From the NCBI GenBank assembly GCA_964019425.1, contig OZ025789.1:310001-374000 (forward strand): DNA of 64,000 nt, read 5' to 3'. This DNA comes from Flectonema sp. DT1601. Taxonomy: Eukaryota > Euglenozoa > Diplonemea > Diplonemida > Diplonemidae. The number at the start of each line of letters is the position of its first letter. Position 1 is the first letter of the stretch. The position numbers and the translations under genes are program-made. This document shows positions 22,401 through 34,106 of this stretch, piece after piece. The notes under the pieces are model-generated. The model was not told the origin of the DNA. It worked only from the letters and a program-made list of their open reading frames with translations, and ran no database searches.

Positions 22401-22671
22401 AAAATCGGAAACTACCTACCCCAACACAACAAACAGGGGTTTCACTTTTGAAGTGCAAAAAAAAACTTTCCCAAGGCGTTTTCGAGGTCGTGTGTTTAAA
22501 ACAAAAAACAAAAAAAAGCGTCAACACAACTGGGAAGGGTCGAATTCAGGGAGAGAAAAGGGGAATAGTAGAAGGGAAGAGAGATGACAAGTAACGTAAA
22601 AGGAAAACAAAAAAAAAAAAGGTATTTCTCAAACCCAACAAAGTTGGAGAACAGACATCCTCAACCATTCT
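19496..22671. other. 3.2-kb gap of A/T runs and microsatellites
   Basis: This gap holds a B-tail-like piece at about 19840-19950, an ATAATG-type microsatellite at 21503-21542, AGA/GTA triplet runs near 21905-21940, a weak B block near 22120-22200 and dozens of A or T runs. Small frames are F/K-rich translations of these runs. No gene is supported. Confidence 0.5.
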
Positions 22672-23689
22672 TCACAGGTAAGGCTGATGTTGCATTAGAG
22701 GAGCCTTCGCGTACACAAAACCTGCCTCAATACAAAGAGACTGAGGAGTGATGCTGCTGTCACTGTTGTTGTTTGTTTGTTTTTGTTTTTTTTTAAATCC
22801 CATTAGAAAAAATAAAAACATACGTAAATGGAGTGGTTGGTAAACTATCAGCTGAACTGTGGGTATCATTTACACAAGAGTGTTCCTGTTTTGATTGTTT
22901 TTTTATCACTTATTACAACAAAGATAATCAATTTCAAATAAATAATTTAAAAAAAAAAAGAAAAATACAAACCTTTTGAATTCTCAAGTTCGCTAATTCT
23001 ACTTCAGCAGCGGCAGCCTGAGCTCGAAGTCTTGAGGCCATCTGTTCAGCATAGACTAGTTTATTATCGATAGTAACTGGTTGATGCACTACCACGTGGG
23101 GTGCCCAGATATCTTGTGCAGTTCCTTCTGTTCTTAGAACAATTGGTCCAGTTGGGACTTGAATAACTGTTGGAGGAGGAGGAGGGGAGATATCACTGGT
23201 TGAGGGGCTAGGTGCCAACCGATTGTGACCTGATCCCTTCATTCCTTCATGAACATATTTACAAGAGTCTCCTCTGTTGCATGTTCCTGCAGCCCAGTCT
23301 CTACATGTCGGTGTACCTCTTCGTGGTCCAGTTCCAACATGAGCAAATTTACAACGATCACCTCGATTGCATTTTCCAGCTGAGAAGTCTTTACAAGAAA
23401 TTAAACTTTTCGTTTCTTTTCCATCGTCTTTCTTCTCAATCAGCGGTGATGGTCCGATGTGAGCGAATCCACATGCAACTCCTCTGTTACAGAAACCTCT
23501 CGCCCAATGTCTGCAAACATCAAATTTTCTTCCTTTGTCATCACTTATTGATTGGTGTGGAAGCTGAGATATTTGCATTCCCTTTTCCAGTTCTATGATC
23601 TCATCGGGCTGTAGTACAAGTGACCCCGTCAAATCATTTGCAACGATTAAAGAAGCAGCACACACAGGACTCTGAGTAACTGCCGTCAT
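22672..23689 (-). CDS. Three-finger CCCH zinc-finger protein (ZC3H10-like), 3 exons
   Basis: This is probably an RNA-binding protein. I assemble three exons: 23689-22973, 22885-22824 and 22762-22672. Introns are 22972-22886 (GTTTGT..ACAG) and 22823-22763 (GTATGT..ACAG). The phases fit and give 289 residues. Three CX7CX5CX3H fingers lie at C59-H77, C99-H117 and C129-H147, the spacing seen in ZC3H10. A proline run follows, then a heptad-like helix at about 212-239 (SRLRAQAAAAEVELANLR), also like ZC3H10, which has fingers first and then a coiled coil. The C-terminus is LCIEAGFVYAKAPLMQH. The start at 23689 was chosen over an upstream lysine-rich read-through of A runs. Assignment to ZC3H10 rests on finger spacing and layout only. 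TTC29 lies 0.4 kb upstream on the same strand. Confidence 0.75.
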
Positions 23690-23853
23690 TGGTTGTTTCT
23701 TAGGTGTTTGTTTGTTTGTTCCTTTTTTTTTTCTTTTTTTTTTTTTTTTTTCTTTTTTTTTTTCCTTTTTGTAGATTTCTTCCTTTCTAAGTAGCTGGGT
23801 GAGAGAGATGAATAATTTAATTTTTTTTAACATGGATTGCAAAAAAAACTATC

Positions 23854-23889
<36 letters not shown>

Positions 23890-24092
23890 CACAACCAAAA
23901 ATCTTAGAAAAGAGCAGGAGAACAAAACTACCAAATACTAACTCATAAACTAAACAGTTATAATACATCACTAATTCATCACTTTTTTTTTTTTTTTTTT
24001 CTTTGAGGTAGCCCTCTGCCATCTAATATTATGGTGGAAACCATTGGTAGAGGGGGGAAGAAGAAAAGGGAAAAAAAATATCATGTAATTAT

Positions 24093-25314
24093 TCACGAGA
24101 GTTGTCCTTTGCCTTTCCATGCAAGTATTGTTTGAATATTATTGCTGACGAGATCAGCGTAACCTGTGTCACCTGCCTTACTCCATTGGAGATTGCTTTC
24201 AGCTACGCCAACTTTTATACGACATTGTTGAATTTTTTGTTGATCTCCAAGAATATGATAAACTTTGTAACTCTCCTTATAATAATGGACCGCTTTGGTG
24301 TGTTCTGATAAAGTTGTGTACAGCTGACCTAACTGCTGACATGATCCAGCTATACCTGGAATATCGTCGTGTTCTTCAGCTATCTCTAGAGCACGTTTAA
24401 GTGATTGAACGGCTTCCTCATGTTGCTGAAGTCTTTCTTGAAGTGCTGCACATTCTCTAACTGCTTTTCCTTCCCTTCTGTCACTATTAAGTTGTTTTGA
24501 TACGAGTAGAAATCTCTTTTGATATTCCAGTGCCTTATTCAAGTCTCCCAACAGCACAGTTATTCCTCCCAGTTTACTGTATGCTTCAGCTTCTGCTTCT
24601 TTATCTCCGTTGTTGCTGGCAGTGTGAACTGCCTTGTCGTAGTATTCCTTTGCCTCGTCGTAGAGCGCTTCTTTTTCAAGTTGCTCAGCATTTGACACGT
24701 AGACTCTTACAAGATTCTTATTAGCTTTTGATTTTAATTCCACTGTTCGAGATGCTTCAGCAATTCGAAGGAACGTTTCGTGGCATCGAACGGCTTCCTT
24801 CAAATTCCCTATTCTCTCATATGCGAGGCCTAGAACTTCAAATGCAGTTCCCTCAAGTTCCTTATCAGAGCTTAATTTCACACATTTCAAGGCAGTGTTG
24901 TGAAAGTTTATTGCTGTTGCTGTATCTCCACAGCTTTCGAAATAGTCTGCGAGTTCGATGTATCTGATTGTTGTTGTTGTTTTACTCAACACTTTTTTTG
25001 TGTTGTTTGTGGGGTTGGTATATCAAAAAACAGGAAATAAGTCATAATCATAAGATCGGTTTTCAGTCGGTACAACAAAAAACATACTTATCATAAACAT
25101 CTGAAAATTTTGATTTTCTTTTACTTTCTTCCGCCTCTGCGAGTATTTCAGCAATCCAGGGAAGTTTATCTTTCGAAACTGAAAACATCTCACCCGCCAA
25201 CTGATCAATACAAACAGGTTCTCTGTGAGAGAGTCTATATAAATCAATGAAGGAGTTCACACATCCTCTCATTAGAATATCAACACACAGTTTTGTTGCT
25301 GGATTTTCATCCAT
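24093..25314 (-). CDS. TTC29: Tetratricopeptide repeat protein 29, 2 exons
   Basis: TTC29 is a ciliary/flagellar TPR protein linked to axonemal dynein; human mutations cause sperm-tail defects. I join exon 25314-25088 to exon 24963-24093 across a 124-bp intron (GTATGT..CAATCAG). The total is 1098 nt, 365 residues, against about 475 in human. The N-terminal block KLCVDILMRGCVNSFIDLY plus AEESKRKSKFSDVYDK matches the human segment around CVDMLRDGYHKSFTEL. TPR helices follow, and the end LVSNNIQTILAWKGKG matches human SLNYLLSWKESRG. The protein lacks the ~70-residue N-terminal leader of human TTC29. An A19 run directly precedes the chosen ATG. The gene implies motile cilia or flagella at some life stage. 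Confidence 0.85.
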
Positions 25315-26950
25315 TTTTTTTTTTTTTTTTTTTGTGTAGCTTACCTTTTTTTTGTGTTTGTTTGAAAAAAAAAATAAATAAATAAATAAATAAATAGTAG
25401 TGAGTTTTTCCATAGAGGATGATCATTGGACATCATTTCCAAACAGTCTGTTCGTTTAGTTTTTTTGTTGAACTATTTGTGCCTGCTTTTTAAAAATAAT
25501 AATCAATAATAAAAAAATAACTTCTTTTCCTCGAAACCAAAGAGACTGGATGTGCCATGGTACTATCCACGCTTTGGCAAGTTGAGTGGTCTCAACTCTG
25601 AAACTAACTGTCAGGTTTGAGAATAAGAGAAAAAAGGTGAGCTAGAAAATAAAAGAAATGAAGAAGAAAAAGAGAGGGGAGGTAAATTAATCTGTCCTCG
25701 AGTGACAAATAAAAAAAAACGTTTTTTTTTTTTTTTTTTTTCTTCCTTCTTACTTCTTGAATGATGAAAACACACCCTTTGGTTTAATTTAATAAATTTC
25801 TATGCCTCCATTATAGGCGTATATTTCCTTTTTCTTTTTTTTTCTTTTTTTTTTTTTTGGGAGGCGTTGCAACATTTGCTTTCGATCCTTCTGGGAGGAA
25901 CCTTCACGCGTATAAATAAAAGTTCGTAGTTCTCCAGCTTTGCATTCTTGGAACGGTAAATTACAATAACCATTTTTTTTTTTTGTTTTTCCCTCAGAAC
26001 TCACAAGATAAAAAATTTTTCGCATGCATCCGGAGTCTCCGAAATTATTAAAACTAGACGCTCGTTCAAACATAAGAAACATTGCTGCAAGCAGGAGTAC
26101 CTGCACTGCTCATGTACCTTTCTTATGATTGAATATTTAGTGTTTCTGACCAACAGAAGAGGTAGCAGTACCGAATAAATAAAACAAATCAAGCAATAAT
26201 GGTTACAAGATCTGTCCTACTTATATCTGTAATGCAAGTTCTTCTTTTAATATTACTTTAAAGATTAGATGAAAAGTTCCTTATAAAAAAACCTAATTCT
26301 ATAAACAGCGATATATTCAAAAAAAGAAAAAAAAAAAAGAAAAGAAAAGAAAAAAAAAAAACTCAGGGTAAGGAATAAACCTGTGGCCAGTATGGGTCTA
26401 AGTTAATCTTTCTTCTTTTTTTTTTTTTTTTTTTTTCTTTTTTTTTGAGGTGGACAGTAGTAATGTGACAGACAGTCTGCCGCATTTTTTTTTTTTTTTC
26501 CCCCATCAAGAGAGCAGTTCAGAAACAACAAATAGGCATACAAAAGGAGAACAAAATAAAAAAAGAGAGTCTGGGTGGTGACTGAAAGACGAAGCAGATG
26601 AGATAACAAACAAGTTTGAAGCAGCTATTTAGAAACAAAAAAAAAACCCAGCAGAGTAAAAACAGAAAATGAGAAGAAAAATAACCGACTAACGGGTTTC
26701 TGAGGGAAACAATTGTTGAAAATGAATATTATTGAGAGAACGGTTTTTTTTTTTTTTTTTTTTTAAATTTCTTCCTTTTTCTTTCAACGAATGAAGGTTT
26801 GGAAAGAACGAAAAATTCCCATTCAGATAGCCAGCATTATAATTCCGTTAATCGCAGACAGTAAAACCGAACCTCACATGGAGAAACAGACAAACACTCG
26901 AACATAATAAATAAGACGACTCGTAATCTAAATAGTTTTCTTCTCCAACT
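25315..26950. other. Gap upstream of TTC29
   Basis: This gap holds an AAAT-type microsatellite at 25372-25396 and long A/T runs. A 97-codon minus-strand frame at 25789-26082 is weak. No repeat family was recognised. Confidence 0.4.
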
Positions 26951-27009
26951 TCGTTGGTGTTAGAAGGGAAAGAAGAAGGGAATAGAAAAAGGGGAGCAAA
27001 ATCAATACT

Positions 27010-27245
27010 ACCAAGCTCAAGGGGGCTGAATGTTTGAATTTGTAAAATACAACTGTTTTGTATCGCGTAACAAACTCTTTAATTAATACCATATTATCAA
27101 GTCGGGGGGTTAACTGTTCGAGTTTGTACGTAAAATACAAATGTATTGTATCATAAACAACATAACGATAATTTAACATTAGTTCCGAGATACAGTGACT
27201 AAAGGTAATGTTAGTGTAGGTATACACTCTGCTCAAGGGGGGCAA
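27010..27245 (+). repeat. Repeat B, two front blocks; tail displaced downstream
   Basis: Two B-like starts lie at about 27010 and 27105. The tail block (TTAACCAGAAGACGTT) is found at 28165-28385, on the far side of the TIR element 27346-28130, so that element split or landed beside this B copy. Confidence 0.6.
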
Positions 27246-27345
27246 AAAAAAAGAAAGTCAAAAGAAAACACGAACATCATTTTAACAAAACTCTCTAAAA
27301 AGAGAGATCTTTTATTTTTTCCCATTTTATTTATTTTTTTTTTTT

Positions 27346-28130
27346 AACATAGATGGAAGTGCCCTACAATTTGGAGGGCGTGTAGGGCGCTTGTAGGGCG
27401 CTTTTAATATAAATATTATTTTGGAGGGCGCTTTTTTTTTCCTTTTTTATTACTATAAGACAGCTAAATTGACGGGGACTTACACTGACGCACAAGTATT
27501 TTGACGCAGAAGCCAAAAAATTTTTTTTTGACATGCTTGGCAGTCTTTCGAAAAAGAGAAAAGGGTGTCACGGGGTTCGAACCTGAGACCTCCAGGTCAT
27601 AGTTCGACGGTCAACAATGGCAAAAACAATGGACCACTCCTTGAGAGCTTCCGGAGCCTGCTGCAATCCCTGAAGCTGAAACTCATTTCAGTGGACGATG
27701 CATCCCAGATCTACAAGGAGCTGATTAGCCCGCAGAATGCACCAAGTCGAATATAGAGGGATTCGAGGAGGGAGAGTGCGTTCTTGCTAACCTGTTAATA
27801 GGCCGGTCTTCACGGTACCTTGTGAGAAAAAAAAGAAGTTTACTGGTGGCAAGTAAACTGATATCCCAGAGACGCATTTGATCGGGCGAACCGGAGAAAA
27901 GTCAAATAAGATGCGATTCGACCTCGCTGAGGGCAGGGGTGTGTCAAAATGAGCTCGGCATTATATTAAATTTAATTAAAAAAGCGCCCTACGCGCCCTC
28001 CAGCGCCCTATTTTGGCCCTATTTTGGCCCTACAATGGCCCTATTTTGGCCCTACAAATTTTTGTGGCTGATTTTCACCAAACGCCCTCCAAATTTGGAG
28101 GGCACTTCCATCTATGTTTTAAAATGGTTA
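27346..28130. mobile_element. ~785-bp TIR element with captured sequence
   Basis: The ends are CATAGATGGAAGTGCCC and its reverse complement, extending into GGAGGGC repeats, with TTTTAA flanking each side (possible 6-bp target repeat). Subterminal GCCCTATTTTGG repeats lie at the right. Inside are a tRNA-like stretch (minus strand, T arm GGTTCGAAC, about 27567-27617) of the same family as the one in the element at 2045-3183, and a plus-strand open stretch to 27756 reading PLLESFRSLLQSLKLKL that looks like a captured exon piece. No transposase is present. The superfamily is uncertain. Confidence 0.65.
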
Positions 28131-28385
28131 AAAATATGAATCAAAGCGCGTGAAAAAATCGACAAAGTTAGAAAACAGTAACAATCATAGAATGAGAATA
28201 TTATCCAGTTTTTTTTCCTTGACTCAAAGAAAAAAAAGAAGAAGAAAAAAGGAAAAAAATATATTTTGTAGTTGTTAATCAAAGAAAAGGTTCATTTAGA
28301 AAAAAAAGAAAAAGAAAGAGAAATAAATATATATTTTTTCGTCTTATTAACCAGTCTTATTAACCAGAAGACGTTATCGAATCAA

Positions 28386-29299
28386 GGAAGGGCAAAAAAA
28401 AAGAAGACGAAAAAAAGAAACAAGACTGAGAGAGGAAAATAACACATGCGCTGTCAACAACAACAAAAAAAAAAAAGACTACATAAGTTGAGTTTATATC
28501 CAAGAAATGTCAGGAAAATTTATGTTTACAAAAAACAATGTAATACAAAAGTAAGTAATAATTAATTATAATTACAGCAATTTTAGTGATTTTAGTGATT
28601 TTAGTAATTAACTTCAAATTTGTCAAAAATAATATCGACCTGGTCGTAAAAGTTATGAACTTAACCCAACAAAGAAAAAAAGAATTGGATTTATCTTCAA
28701 CTATACAGAAAATAATAATATAACAACTGTTGATTTTTTTTGTTTGTGTCACGAAACCCCTGTGAACCGACTTAAACTGATAAAGCTAAAGGAAGTTTTA
28801 CATGTGCTGCCCCCAACATTATTTTTTCGTTCTTACAATACTTGTTAAATGCAAAAGAAATCAACATGACAGACACAGTGCAGATTCTCCGACCCTCACG
28901 TTGAAAAAAAAAATTTTTAAAAGAAATGGACTCGGAAGAAATAAGTAAGTTGCATTTTCAATAATCCAAGTCAAACACCTTCTTTTTTTTTTTTTTTTTT
29001 TTTTTCCTGGAGAAAGCGATGCGGAAGAAAGAAAAAAAAAAAGAAAGACTAAGAAATATAGTCATCGGACATGAACAACGATATGAACCCATCGATAATC
29101 AAAAAAAAAAAAAAAAAAAAAAAAAAGACGGATCTTGTTTAAAAACCATTCAGATTAGCCGGATATTTCGTTGAACAGCAGAGGTCAACAAACAAGGGAA
29201 AATAAATCATGACCATAAGAAATAACAGCTTTTCAACCTAAGCAGTTTTTTTTTTTTTTTTCTCCAACCACGTTGGCACAAAAAAATAGGAGAGAGAGC
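28386..29299. other. Gap downstream of the ABCA gene
   Basis: This gap holds A/T runs and unique AT-rich DNA. No gene or repeat family was recognised. Confidence 0.4.
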
Positions 29300-32200
29300 C
29301 TATTTCTCGAATTGTTTCTTCGACAAATCGATAAAAATCTGTTCCAGACTCATCTGAGAAACCGAGTAGTACTTTATTGAGAGACGTGTTTTATTGTTTT
29401 CGATCACAGTAAAGATATCCGCAAGCTGCTCTGTTGGATTACAATTTACGGAAAAGGGAATTTGAATTTTATAATGATGTGCAACGTGTTCGTAAGTTTC
29501 AGGATGCATGTTGTTCTCTCTGAATACGGAAAGAGCTTTTTCCCTTGGTGAATTAACATCTGAAACGTCTTCTAGAGACACTTCTAAGAAATAACTGTTG
29601 CAGAACTTATCAGTGAGTGAGCTTAGTGTCCCTGTCGTTATCATCTCACCATCGATCATAATACCAATTCTTGTTCCAAGTTTCGCAGCTTCATCCATGT
29701 AATGTGTTGACAGTAGAATAGCTGGCAAGTCATAGTTTCCTTCTCCTTTCAGAAGGCCGGGTTTCAATGCTGACCATACTAAGTGTCTTGCAGCAGGATC
29801 CATTCCTGTTGTCACCTCATCGATTATCATTGCTTTTGGATAGCCAACCATTGCAATCGCTAAAGACAATCGTCGTTTATATCCTCCAGATAGATTCTTT
29901 GCCATTGTATTTTCATAACGTGTTAATCCCAGAATCGACATAATAGATTCAATGTGATTGAGTGTATCTTCTGAAGACAGATCTAATCCTCTGAGCTGAG
30001 AGTAGAATTTCATGTGATCCAGAACACTTAAATTCAAAAACAAGGAATCGAACTGGGGACAACTAGAAATCGCACATCCATCGTATAAATGGTTAATGAC
30101 TCTGTCTTCAGATTTCGCAATGCGATTATCAAGAACGATTTCACCGTAATCAGGAGTGTACTCTCCTGTCAGCATCGATGTTGTTACTGTCTTCCCAGCT
30201 CCATTGGGTCCAAGAAGAACAAAAATTTCATTTTCTTTGATTCCAAAGCTGATTCCCTTAACTGCTCTTTTTAACGTAATTTTTCCTTTTTGTTCTTTTG
30301 ACTCAACTTTGAAAGTCTTAACCAAATCTCTCGCGTTAATTCCACTACTTTGTTTCATGCTTCGAGACCTCTCTAATGAGATATCTGGTGAGGATGAGGT
30401 ATCGATCGGCTGAATAGCACCATCAGCTATTTCTTCATCAGAAAGTTTCGTTCTACTTGGTCTGAAGTAACTTAAATTTCTTAATAAAAACCATTCAAAG
30501 GTTCCAACAATAATCATAAGTAACAGGGTAAACCAGACTCTGTTTTGCCAGTTCCACACATCACTCCATAATAGGTTCGAATCATTGTATGTGGGTGATG
30601 AATCGATAACTCCACCAAGGCCTCTTTGAAATGCAAACGGTGGAAAGAGAGACAGAAAATCACCAACCACCCTGATAGGATTTTTACTATCATCACCCAC
30701 TAACTGTAAAGCGATTGACCATCCAGCATATGGAGCAGACATACCAGTCATGTACAGACCTGGAAACCAATTTTTTGCACTTTCAAAATTCGATTTCAGT
30801 AAAAACGAAAACAACAATCCCAACGGAGTAACTGCAAAAGCATAACCCAACAAAAGCAGTACCGTTCCAAGCCATCTTCCTCCATTACCAAATAAAACTG
30901 ATTGAAACGCATTTCCTAAAATAATGATGACGATCATGAATGGAACATAAGTAGTGATACATTTGTATGTTGCTATTCCCAGGTATGATTGCCAATCACT
31001 GACTCCAGCAACTCTAAAAAGGTTAAATATATTACTACTTTTTAAGAGAAGGACGTCAAGAACAGATAAAACTAAACCCACGACACCAAAAGAGATCACA
31101 ATGGGTAGAATGATGATATCAATCCGAAATCCACTGTCTTTATAAGGGAGTTGTGAGATGCTTACATTTACTCCTTCGAAACCATTTTTCCAAAACTCGT
31201 AATTTGAATAAATCATTTCAGATACCTGAAGAGCATAAGCAGATGCTTTATCATTATGTTGCAACGTTTGATTTTGAGCATAATACCCTCCAAAAACTGA
31301 AACTGTTTCGTTAAAATACGAACTGACATTCTGAAGAGTCGGAACAGGAAGTAAAGGATCAATAGAACGTCCAGCAAGATCACTAAAACCAAATAATCTC
31401 ATCGGTGTGTCGACCAATTGAGGTGACACTACGACGTCATTTGGAGTCTTGATAACCGCTTCTGTGTTATTTATGAAAGAAACTGCTATGAATCCTCCCA
31501 CCAAATAGATCAAAGGCATCACAATGTTGACGGCGATACTACCAGATTGCTTAGCAGCATTGCGTAACATGTAGGATTGAACTACTTTTATCTTTCTAAG
31601 AAAAGTTAATTTCTTCACAGCGGTTGGCGGATTCCAAATTCTTGAAAGTGTTTCTGATGATATCAAGGGTTCAATGGTAACAGATGCGTCAGGAGATTCG
31701 TCTGTTTCATCGTAGTCTTCTCTTCCTGTTGCTAAGAACACTTCTTCTAAAGTTGCTAATTTCAATGAGACATCAGTCGCACCCGAAGACGACAATTCAT
31801 TTAGTATCGCTGGAAAATTCTTTTCTGATCCATGAGGAAGACACCACTCTTGCTCATTAATCCCTTCAGTTTCAACGGATTCAGCTGCCGGAATCGATTT
31901 TTTGACATTAATACACTTGGGAAGTTGGTAGTTAAGTCTGTATCCAGCTCCAAAATGATGTTTTAAAAATAAAGTACTTCCACAAGTCACAACCTTTCCT
32001 CTGTTAATTATGCATACTCTATCAGATAGGACGTCAGCTTCTTCCATGAAATGAGTTGTTAAGATAATGCTGCGACCTTTCTTTGCTTTTAGAATCATAT
32101 CCCATACTTGTCTTCTATTGTACGGATCCATCCCTGCTGTTGGTTCGTCGAGGAAGATGGCTTCTGGACTTCCTAAACAGGCAATTGCGATGCTTACTTT

Positions 32201-34063
32201 TCTTTTCATACCTCCAGAAAAAGTTTTTAAAGGCTTATCAGCATCACCTGAAGAAGTGAATTTAACCTCATCGATCCGACGTTGAACTTCGTCATTAATC
32301 GCGTCTTTGTCAGACTGTCCAGCTCTCTTTGTAATATTTCCTTTTAATGACGCATACAGTGTGAGTACTTCTCTGCAGGTATCACCATCATTTAAAAGCA
32401 AATTATGCTGAGGACATACCCCAATGTGTTTTCTAATAGTGGCAACGTCTACTGTCGATCCCGATTTGAAGTTAAAACAAATATCACCAGAGTCTGATTG
32501 CAACTCTCCCGACATCAGTTTAATGCAAGTGGTTTTACCCGCACCGTTGTGACCAAGAAAACCGAAAACTTCATCTCTGCAAATCGTCATGTCCAAACCT
32601 TTTAATACATCAACAGTCTTTTGATGTTTAAAACACGTCGTTTTATTAAAAGACTTAAACAATCTTTTAACAGACAACAGAACATTTGCATTATTAGATA
32701 ATGGCTCTACATGAGGTGAACCAGAAATTGCCTTGTCTCTTGATTGAATGAGTCCCATGTTTACATCACCTGAGTTGGTTCCCACTTTAGTAGTCTGCCT
32801 TGAATAGAATACGATTGCAGAGATCCAGAACATTATTCCACACAGCTGACCAATGTAAGAGGCGATCAGACCAGATGAGACGATGTCTGAAGGATGAACT
32901 CCAGTACCATAACCTTGATAGTCATAATTACCATAAACAGAACTGTAATGAATGATTCCAAAAAAAGGTGAAATTCCGGTGAGGATACCCAAAACGACAT
33001 CAGGCAGTTCCGTTGCAAAAGCTAAAGCACCAACTGCAATACTCAGCAAAACACACATCCATGGAATTCCGTTAGCCAACTCTTCTTGTTTTACGAACTG
33101 AGCTAACAATGCACAAATACAATACATGTGAACAAGCATAAGATAATGTGATACGTAAACAAGACCCATATTCGACCTAGAGTACAGTCTGAATACGAAG
33201 GAGATCAGAGTCATTATTCCAGCTGTCAACAATCCGTTTGCTGACAAGAAAATGACCCAACTGAAAAGATACGATCTGAGATGGACTCCAATCAGTAGAT
33301 AAGCTCTTACGACTTCTTTTAAATTTTCTTGAACAATTGGAAGGAAAGTGAACATCATCATCAAAGCACATGCCATGGCTATCAATGCCCCAGGACCGAA
33401 TGATATCGCCCAGCTTGGTTTACTCGTATATTGAATCTCAGGGATCTCTTGAACCTGATAAATAGGAACAATTGGCGTGCCTGAAATGTCTAATAGAGCA
33501 CCGTTTACTAAATGTTGAGTTCCTGCGAGCCATTTTCTGAAACTTCCTTGTGTGATATCCTTATCAGAGTTGTAGTAAATGGTGTAGCTTTGATTATTTT
33601 GAAGGAACAATGCTGCTCTGTCACTTGGGATGTCTATGTCATATATGCGAGTTTTGAATTCCGTAATGTTAGTCAAAGCAGACACACTCGTGTCTGAAAT
33701 ATTTTTTTGTAAACGAATTTGTACCTGAGATAGTAAACTTTGGTCACTTGATCCTAAAATGATCGATTCTGGAAGATCCCAATTTTCTCCATCATTCAAA
33801 AGTAATTTTCCACTACCCCCCTTTCCCTTTTCTGAATCATAGCCAACCATAAACCCAATTGTGTACATCATCATCATAAAAGCAACTCCGAATGTTCTTA
33901 TGAACCAATATTTCTTCTTTGCAAGATCCCTTCGTACTAAATTTTTCACTAAAATTGCAACATGATCTGATTGCGAAGGTATCGATGTCCTGTTATCAAC
34001 AGCAGAGCCGTATAATGATTCATCTAACCCACCTAGCTTCCCATCACTGGTTTCCATAGTCAT
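29300..34063 (-). CDS. ABC transporter, subfamily A, full-length, single exon
   Basis: This is a 1587-residue full ABC transporter of the ABCA type, which moves lipids across or within membranes. The order is TM helix near 57-75 and an extracellular loop with N-glycosylation sites, TM helices about 222-420, nucleotide-binding domain 1 (Walker A GHNGAGKTT at 504-512, signature FSGGMKRK at 615-622, Walker B IFLDEPTAGMDP), a second TM half (residues about 845-1190), and domain 2 (GPNGAGKT, signature LSGGYKRR, IIDEVTTGMDP). TTHFMEEAD and STHYMDEAA are the switch regions. In domain 2, Walker B has Val where Pro is usual. Both catalytic glutamates are present, so both sites look able to hydrolyse ATP. 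The length is near the short ABCA members. No intron interrupts nearly 4.8 kb. The first nine codons and leader recur at 36.3 kb. Confidence 0.95.
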   Translation of the reverse strand: MTMETSDGKLGGLDESLYGSAVDNRTSIPSQSDHVAILVKNLVRRDLAKKKYWFIRTFGVAFMMMMYTIGFMVGYDSEKGKGGSGKLLLNDGENWDLPESIILGSSDQSLLSQVQIRLQKNISDTSVSALTNITEFKTRIYDIDIPSDRAALFLQNNQSYTIYYNSDKDITQGSFRKWLAGTQHLVNGALLDISGTPIVPIYQVQEIPEIQYTSKPSWAISFGPGALIAMACALMMMFTFLPIVQENLKEVVRAYLLIGVHLRSYLFSWVIFLSANGLLTAGIMTLISFVFRLYSRSNMGLVYVSHYLMLVHMYCICALLAQFVKQEELANGIPWMCVLLSIAVGALAFATELPDVVLGILTGISPFFGIIHYSSVYGNYDYQGYGTGVHPSDIVSSGLIASYIGQLCGIMFWISAIVFYSRQTTKVGTNSGDVNMGLIQSRDKAISGSPHVEPLSNNANVLLSVKRLFKSFNKTTCFKHQKTVDVLKGLDMTICRDEVFGFLGHNGAGKTTCIKLMSGELQSDSGDICFNFKSGSTVDVATIRKHIGVCPQHNLLLNDGDTCREVLTLYASLKGNITKRAGQSDKDAINDEVQRRIDEVKFTSSGDADKPLKTFSGGMKRKVSIAIACLGSPEAIFLDEPTAGMDPYNRRQVWDMILKAKKGRSIILTTHFMEEADVLSDRVCIINRGKVVTCGSTLFLKHHFGAGYRLNYQLPKCINVKKSIPAAESVETEGINEQEWCLPHGSEKNFPAILNELSSSGATDVSLKLATLEEVFLATGREDYDETDESPDASVTIEPLISSETLSRIWNPPTAVKKLTFLRKIKVVQSYMLRNAAKQSGSIAVNIVMPLIYLVGGFIAVSFINNTEAVIKTPNDVVVSPQLVDTPMRLFGFSDLAGRSIDPLLPVPTLQNVSSYFNETVSVFGGYYAQNQTLQHNDKASAYALQVSEMIYSNYEFWKNGFEGVNVSISQLPYKDSGFRIDIIILPIVISFGVVGLVLSVLDVLLLKSSNIFNLFRVAGVSDWQSYLGIATYKCITTYVPFMIVIIILGNAFQSVLFGNGGRWLGTVLLLLGYAFAVTPLGLLFSFLLKSNFESAKNWFPGLYMTGMSAPYAGWSIALQLVGDDSKNPIRVVGDFLSLFPPFAFQRGLGGVIDSSPTYNDSNLLWSDVWNWQNRVWFTLLLMIIVGTFEWFLLRNLSYFRPSRTKLSDEEIADGAIQPIDTSSSPDISLERSRSMKQSSGINARDLVKTFKVESKEQKGKITLKRAVKGISFGIKENEIFVLLGPNGAGKTVTTSMLTGEYTPDYGEIVLDNRIAKSEDRVINHLYDGCAISSCPQFDSLFLNLSVLDHMKFYSQLRGLDLSSEDTLNHIESIMSILGLTRYENTMAKNLSGGYKRRLSLAIAMVGYPKAMIIDEVTTGMDPAARHLVWSALKPGLLKGEGNYDLPAILLSTHYMDEAAKLGTRIGIMIDGEMITTGTLSSLTDKFCNSYFLEVSLEDVSDVNSPREKALSVFRENNMHPETYEHVAHHYKIQIPFSVNCNPTEQLADIFTVIENNKTRLSIKYYSVSQMSLEQIFIDLSKKQFEK

Positions 34064-34106
34064 GAGAACTGGGAAGATAATTAATAAACTAATTGTTAAC
34101 CTTCAC
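34042..34106 (-). repeat. 65-bp ABCA 5' segment duplicated at 36312-36376
   Basis: The segment covers the leader and first codons (ATG ACT ATG GAA ACC AGT GAT) of the ABCA gene. The copy at 36312-36376 differs at 4 of 65 positions, is in the same orientation, and forms the predicted first exon of the Nudix gene. Confidence 0.9.

Noticed and set aside
25789-26082. 97-codon minus-strand frame with a hydrophobic start and four cysteines
   Set aside because: The tail is a translation of A runs, the longer frame opens at GTG, and no family pattern is visible.
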